Virus record (IMG/VR): IMGVR_UViG_3300037961_000677
Coordinates: 1 to 31,796 of that record
Source of the DNA: a virus
Length of the DNA: 31,796 nt
Direction: 5' to 3' (one strand)
The notes under the pieces are model-generated. The model made no database searches and was not told where the DNA came from. It saw only the letters and a list, made by a program, of their open reading frames with translations. Every line of letters begins with the position of its first letter. The stretch's first letter is position 1. Positions 28,030 through 31,796 of this stretch are shown here, one piece after another. Position numbers and translations under genes: made by a program.

Positions 28030-29937
28030 ATGGATTCATATCAACAATACATACACAAGTCAAGGTACGCTCGTTGGTTAGATAAAGAAGGTAGACGAGA
28101 GACTTGGGAAGAAACCGTAAGAAGATATACTGACTTCTGGGTAGAAAGAGGTCAGATAGATTATGAGACATCTGAAAGATTATACAAAGCGATTTATAAT
28201 CTCGATGTCATGCCTTCTATGCGTTGTCTTATGACAGCAGGGGAAGCACTAGCTAGAGATAACATGGCTGGTTTTAATTGTTCTTATATAGCAATAGATA
28301 ACATTAGAGCATTCGATGAAATACTTTATGTTCTTATGTGTGGAACAGGTGTAGGGTTTTCAGTAGAAAGACAAGAAGTTAAAAAGCTGCCAGAAGTTGC
28401 GGAGGAGTTCCATGAAACAGATACTACGATCATTGTTAGAGATTCTAAAATCGGTTGGGCAAAGGCTTATCGTGAGCTGGTTAGCCTTTTGTATTCGGGT
28501 CAGATACCTTCGTGGGATGTTAGCCGTCTACGTGAAAAAGGTGAAAGGCTTAAAACTTTCGGTGGAAGAAGCAGTGGGGCTGACCCTCTTGTTGCTTTGT
28601 TTCATTTCACTGTTGCCACTTTTAAAGCTGCTGCTGGGAGGAGGCTCACAAGCCTAGAGTGCCATGACATCGTATGTAAAATTGCAGAGATTGTTGTTGT
28701 TGGGGGTGTTAGGAGGTCTGCTCTTATCAGTCTGTCTAATCTTTCTGATGATAGGATGCGTCATGCTAAGTCTGGAAATTGGTGGGAAACTGATACGCAA
28801 AGGGCATTGGCTAATAACAGTGCTGTGTATGCAGATAAACCAGACTTTGAAACCTTTCTTGAAGAATGGGTATCGTTATATAAATCAAAAGCTGGAGAGC
28901 GTGGTATCTTCTCAAGGGCAGCATCGAAAAACCAAGCAGCAAGGAACGGACGAAGAGACATAGATCATAGCTTTGGTACTAACCCATGTTCAGAAATAAT
29001 ACTTAGGTCTGCACAAGTATGTAACCTTAGTGAAGTTGTTGTAAGGTCTACTGATGATCTAAGAGATTTAGAAGAGAAAGTAGAAATAGCTACAATACTA
29101 GGAACACTACAATCTACATTAACTGATTTTAGGTATGTACGATCTATCTGGAAAAAGAATACAGCAGAAGAATGTTTGCTTGGTGTATCAATGACAGGTA
29201 TTATGGATCACCCAATATTATCAGGTAAAACAGAAAAAGGCTCTTGGTTTGATCATCCTAACCAACCTAACTTACCAGAGATATTAGAAAGATTAAAACA
29301 AATATCTGTAGAAACAAATAAGAAGTGGGCTGAGTCTTTAGGTGTAAATCAATCAACAGCTATTACTTGTGTTAAACCATCAGGTACAGTTAGTCAGTTA
29401 GTAGATAGTGCATCTGGACTCCATGCTAGATTCTCACCTTACTATATAAGACGAGTAAGATCAGATGGTAAAGACCCTATCTCAGAGTTTCTAAAAGATG
29501 CTGGAGTACCTTGGGAAAAGGATGTAATGAATAATGAGAATTATGTATTCTCTTTTCCTATGAAAGCTCCTGAAGGTGCAACAACAGTAGAAGAGCTAGA
29601 TGTACAGCAACAGTTAGACTTGTGGGATACTTATCAAGAAAGCTGGTGTGAGCATAAACCTAGTGTGACTATTTATTACTCAGATGCAGAGTTTCTTGCA
29701 GCAGGTCAATGGGTGTGGGATAAACTAGATAGTTGTTCAGGTATTAGCTTCCTGCCTAGAACTGATCATGTATATCAGCAAGCACCCTATGAGGCTATTG
29801 ATGAAAAAACATACAAAACATTAGTTAAAGATATGCCTAAAGAAATTGATTGGAATAGATTAGGTGAGTTTGAGAAAGAAGACACAACGACAGGTACACA
29901 AGAATTAGCTTGTGTGGCAGGTGGTTGTGAAATATAG
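28030..29937 (+). CDS. nrdJ: Ribonucleotide reductase, class II (B12-dependent)
   Basis: A 635-residue single-chain reductase that makes deoxynucleotides from ribonucleotides with adenosylcobalamin. The catalytic residues N318, C320 and E322 in NPCSEI, the redox cysteine C84 in FNCSYIAI, the GTGVGFSVER loop, and the C-terminal redox pair CVAGGC (C628 and C633) fit the monomeric class II type. No activase or small subunit is needed or seen. The stop is followed by a hairpin and phage promoter 3. Class II enzymes are common in marine T7-like phages, whose hosts have B12 available. Confidence 0.94.
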   Translation: MDSYQQYIHKSRYARWLDKEGRRETWEETVRRYTDFWVERGQIDYETSERLYKAIYNLDVMPSMRCLMTAGEALARDNMAGFNCSYIAIDNIRAFDEILYVLMCGTGVGFSVERQEVKKLPEVAEEFHETDTTIIVRDSKIGWAKAYRELVSLLYSGQIPSWDVSRLREKGERLKTFGGRSSGADPLVALFHFTVATFKAAAGRRLTSLECHDIVCKIAEIVVVGGVRRSALISLSNLSDDRMRHAKSGNWWETDTQRALANNSAVYADKPDFETFLEEWVSLYKSKAGERGIFSRAASKNQAARNGRRDIDHSFGTNPCSEIILRSAQVCNLSEVVVRSTDDLRDLEEKVEIATILGTLQSTLTDFRYVRSIWKKNTAEECLLGVSMTGIMDHPILSGKTEKGSWFDHPNQPNLPEILERLKQISVETNKKWAESLGVNQSTAITCVKPSGTVSQLVDSASGLHARFSPYYIRRVRSDGKDPISEFLKDAGVPWEKDVMNNENYVFSFPMKAPEGATTVEELDVQQQLDLWDTYQESWCEHKPSVTIYYSDAEFLAAGQWVWDKLDSCSGISFLPRTDHVYQQAPYEAIDEKTYKTLVKDMPKEIDWNRLGEFEKEDTTTGTQELACVAGGCEI

Positions 29938-29941
29938 GAAA

Positions 29942-29985
29942 GCGATTGTGGTATTGGAGGTAGTAACCTGCCTCCATATCATCGC
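29942..29985 (+). repeat. Hairpin after RNR gene
   Basis: GCGAT (29942-29946) pairs with ATCGC (29981-29985), and inside it GGAGG (29956-29960) with CCTCC (29971-29975). No T-run follows, so this may be an RNA processing or pausing structure ahead of phage promoter 3 rather than a terminator. Confidence 0.5.
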
Positions 29986-30039
29986 AAATGTATGGTTAAA
30001 TTACCTTCCTGTAACTCCTTGATAAATATCAACCTTTTT

Positions 30040-30055
30040 AAAAGGTGTCCTATAG
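30040..30055 (+). promoter_or_regulatory. Phage RNA polymerase promoter, copy 3
   Basis: AAAAGGTGTCCTATAG, one base different from the other two (T for A). Start site G30055 by analogy. It lies ahead of the structural genes (small proteins, portal and beyond), the place of the strong class III promoters in T7. Confidence 0.8.
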
Positions 30056-30065
30056 AGAAATTACT

Positions 30066-30257
30066 ATGAAAACACTACTAAACAAAGCGGTCTTTATTAA
30101 CAAAGAGTTAGTAGATCACTTTAAATTACTTTTTCCAAACACCCTTCCAATGAAAAAGGGTATAACTCCAGAAGAAATAGCTTTTCTTCAAGGACAACAA
30201 TCAGTTATCGAAAGAATGACTTTTATATTAGATGACGATCTAACAGAAGAGAAATAA
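30066..30257 (+). CDS. Hypothetical protein, first of structural operon
   Basis: A 63-residue protein from ATG 30066, chosen because the longer frame from 30045 overlaps the promoter. Sequence MKTLLNKAVFINKELVDHFKLLFPNTLPMKKGITPEEIAFLQGQQSVIERMTFILDD ends in EEK. It has a helical region and a KKGITPEEIAFLQGQQSVIERM phrase seen in small phage proteins before portals. Function unknown. Confidence 0.6.
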   Translation: MKTLLNKAVFINKELVDHFKLLFPNTLPMKKGITPEEIAFLQGQQSVIERMTFILDDDLTEEK

Positions 30258-30261
30258 AATT

Positions 30262-30468
30262 ATGTGTATGAGAACCCCAAAAACACCAAAACCTGCTAAA
30301 GCACCTCCCATGGCTAATAGAAATGCTGAGGATTTAGAGATAGATGTAGATTCTACAGCTATGGCTCAACAAAAGAAAAAGTTAGGTTCTAAACAAAACA
30401 GACGTAGAAACCTAGGAATCCAAACACCTTCGGCTGCTGCTGGTTTAACAATTAATAGGACGGTATAA
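30262..30468 (+). CDS. Small Pro/Lys-rich protein before portal
   Basis: A 68-residue protein, MCMRTPKTPKPAKAPPMANRNAEDLEIDVDSTAMAQQKKKLGSKQNRRRNLGI. The start Met-Cys followed by a Pro/Lys stretch resembles small MC...PKxPK phage proteins placed beside portal genes and thought to be virion-associated (pattern memory). It is basic and has no membrane segment. Confidence 0.58.
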   Translation: MCMRTPKTPKPAKAPPMANRNAEDLEIDVDSTAMAQQKKKLGSKQNRRRNLGIQTPSAAAGLTINRTV

Positions 30469-30470
30469 TT

Positions 30471-30686
30471 ATGTGTACGTCATTAGGAATGGCAGCAGCA
30501 AGAACGTCTACTGCTAGAGATACATTAAAAGACCCTAAAAGATTTTTACCTGCTTTAAGTATAGCAGGAGCTGCTGGTTTAGGTGCAAAGAAAGCTCTTG
30601 ATAAAAGAAAGAAATCAAAACAACCTACAGCAGCCCCTAAAGTAGCTAAGGCTGCTACAACACAGAACACAAGTAACTACTCGTGA
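30471..30686 (+). CDS. Small Ala/Lys-rich protein before portal
   Basis: A 71-residue protein starting MCTSLGMAAARTSTARDTLKDPKRFLPALSIAGAAGLGAKKALDKRKKSKQPTAAPK. Like its neighbour it starts with Met-Cys. A hydrophobic stretch PALSIAGAAGLGA lies mid-protein, followed by a Lys-rich patch. Possibly a virion-associated protein; not recognised. Confidence 0.58.
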   Translation: MCTSLGMAAARTSTARDTLKDPKRFLPALSIAGAAGLGAKKALDKRKKSKQPTAAPKVAKAATTQNTSNYS

Positions 30687-30696
30687 GGAATAAAGC

Positions 30697-31796
30697 ATGA
30701 TGATTAACGATCAAGGTGTTGAAAAAGCCTATGAAAACATGACGGCTGACCGAGATGCGTTTCTAACTAGAGCAAGAAATTGTGCAGAATTAACTATTCC
30801 TACACTCATGCCTCCTGAAGGTCATGGAGGACATACTCAGTATCTTACACCTTATCAAGCTGTAGGAGCTAGAGGTGTTAATAATCTTGCTTCTAAACTT
30901 TTAATGACATTACTTCCTCCAAACTCACCTTTTTTTAGATTAACTATAGATGATTTTAATTTAGTAGAATTAGGTGCTGAAGGTAGAGGTAAAGCAGAAG
31001 AAGCTTTAGCACGAATTGAAAGAAGTGCTACTCAAGAAATAGAAACGAAAGCCATAAGAGTACCGACATACGAAGCTTTAAAACAGCTAATAGTTTGCGG
31101 AAATGCTTTAGTATATATGCCACAAGAAGGTGGTATGAAAGTATTTAGGTTAGATAGATATGTAGTCAAACGTGATACAATGGGTAACTTGTTAAAACTT
31201 ATTACCAAAGAAACAATAGCTTTTAGTGCATTACCTAAAATAGTTCAAGAAGCTTTACAAGATAATCCAGATTATCAAGTAGATGTCAATAAAAAAGAAT
31301 GTGACTTATATACTTGTGTCAGAAAAGAAGGTAAAAAATATGTAGTACATCAAGAAGTAAAAGGAGTACCTATTCCTAAATCTCAAGGTGTCTACCCTGA
31401 AGATAAACTACCTTGGTTACCTTTACGTTTTATTGCTGTCGATGGTAGTGATTATGGTCGCTCATATTGCGAAGAGATAATAGGTGATTTAAAATCTCTT
31501 GAAGCTCTAACTCGTGCTATTGTAGAAGGTAGTGCTGCAAGTGCTAAACTTTTATTTATGGTTAGACCAAACGGTACAACTAAGATACGAAATATAGCTG
31601 ATAGCCCTAACGGAGGTATTATCAGTGGTGATGCTAATGATGTAACAACTCTACAAGCAAATAAGTTTAATGACTTTAGAGTAGCACAAGAAACAATGAA
31701 TGGTATCACACAAAGATTATCTTATTCTTTCTTGCTAAATAGTTCAGTACAAAGACAAGCTGAACGAGTAACAGCAGAAGAAGTAAGGTTTATGGC
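30697..31796 (+). CDS. Portal / head-tail connector (T7 gp8-like), 3' truncated by window
   Basis: Translated from ATG 30697 the frame is open to the end of the window (366 codons seen of an expected ~520-540). GTGAGGAATAAAGC precedes the ATG. The N-terminal phrases RDAFLTRARNCAELTIPTLMP, GARGVNNLASKLLMTLLPPNSPFFRL, LIVCGNALVYMPQEGG, and VDGSDYGRSYCEEIIGDLKSLEALTRAIVEGSAASAKLLFMV are characteristic of the T7-type head-tail connector. It forms the ring through which DNA is packaged and ejected. Confidence 0.93.
   Translation, partial: MMINDQGVEKAYENMTADRDAFLTRARNCAELTIPTLMPPEGHGGHTQYLTPYQAVGARGVNNLASKLLMTLLPPNSPFFRLTIDDFNLVELGAEGRGKAEEALARIERSATQEIETKAIRVPTYEALKQLIVCGNALVYMPQEGGMKVFRLDRYVVKRDTMGNLLKLITKETIAFSALPKIVQEALQDNPDYQVDVNKKECDLYTCVRKEGKKYVVHQEVKGVPIPKSQGVYPEDKLPWLPLRFIAVDGSDYGRSYCEEIIGDLKSLEALTRAIVEGSAASAKLLFMVRPNGTTKIRNIADSPNGGIISGDANDVTTLQANKFNDFRVAQETMNGITQRLSYSFLLNSSVQRQAERVTAEEVRFM

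Noticed and set aside
29942-29985. Hairpin after the RNR as a factor-independent terminator
   Set aside because: No T-run follows the stem; listed only as a hairpin.
1-31796. Long open frames on the minus strand (for example 5200-5541, 16925-17314, 28761-28961)
   Set aside because: They lie opposite well-supported genes, lack ribosome sites, and their translations look like low-complexity shadows.
1-31796. tRNA genes, integrase, psbA or hli host-derived genes
   Set aside because: I looked for a tRNA T-loop GGTTCGA and for these proteins and saw none; absence here does not exclude the unseen part of the genome.

Overview
The window is AT-rich, densely packed and transcribed entirely from the + strand. 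It is most of the genome of a T7-like (Autographiviridae-type) podovirus. The evidence is the full T7-style set: single-subunit phage RNA polymerase, gp2.5-type ssDNA-binding protein, endonuclease I, primase/helicase, family A DNA polymerase, 5'-3' exonuclease, portal, internal virion proteins, a T7-type tail fibre and terminase. A vitamin B12-dependent (class II) ribonucleotide reductase and a glutamine-riboswitch/downstream-peptide element point to a marine phage. The riboswitch favours a picocyanobacterial host, but the host is not proven and no psbA, hli or integrase gene is visible.

Layout: 1-4592 internal virion proteins (the first cut by the window edge); 4607-6978 tail fibre and fibre-associated genes; 6975-8664 small basic proteins and the lysis set (holin-like proteins, M15 endopeptidase); 8666-10753 small terminase, HNH nuclease and large terminase; 10744-12589 four overlapping genes, two with signal peptides; 12590-13447 an intergenic region with a phage promoter, the glutamine riboswitch with its 34-residue peptide, and four strong hairpins; 13448-19352 the early region of small genes; 19355-21798 an RNA polymerase split into two ORFs; 21885-29937 DNA metabolism; 30066-31796 small genes and the portal (cut by the window end). 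Relative to the T7 map the sequence is circularly permuted. The physical genome ends should lie between the late genes ending at 12589 and the first early gene at 13448. Scaffold, capsid, tail tubular genes and the rest of the portal lie outside the window.

Transcription can be read from the sequence. Three near-consensus sigma70 promoters (13329, 14238, 15586; all with 17-base spacers) and two tetraloop terminators divide the early region into units for host RNA polymerase. The phage polymerase made from the third unit would then use an SP6-like promoter found three times (12591, 21829, 30040): before the riboswitch/genome-end region, before the replication genes, and before the structural genes.

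The most striking unexplained feature is a 15-bp perfect hairpin, CTCGGACATTCCGAG, present 13 times and only between 13270 and 21816. It flanks each early promoter, abuts ribosome binding sites, and in places encodes the last residues of genes. Other points for a second look are the split RNA polymerase with an ATGA junction, a DNA polymerase lacking the T7 thioredoxin-binding insertion, a ladder of tiny overlapping genes, and a strong Shine-Dalgarno-like sequence with no ORF.
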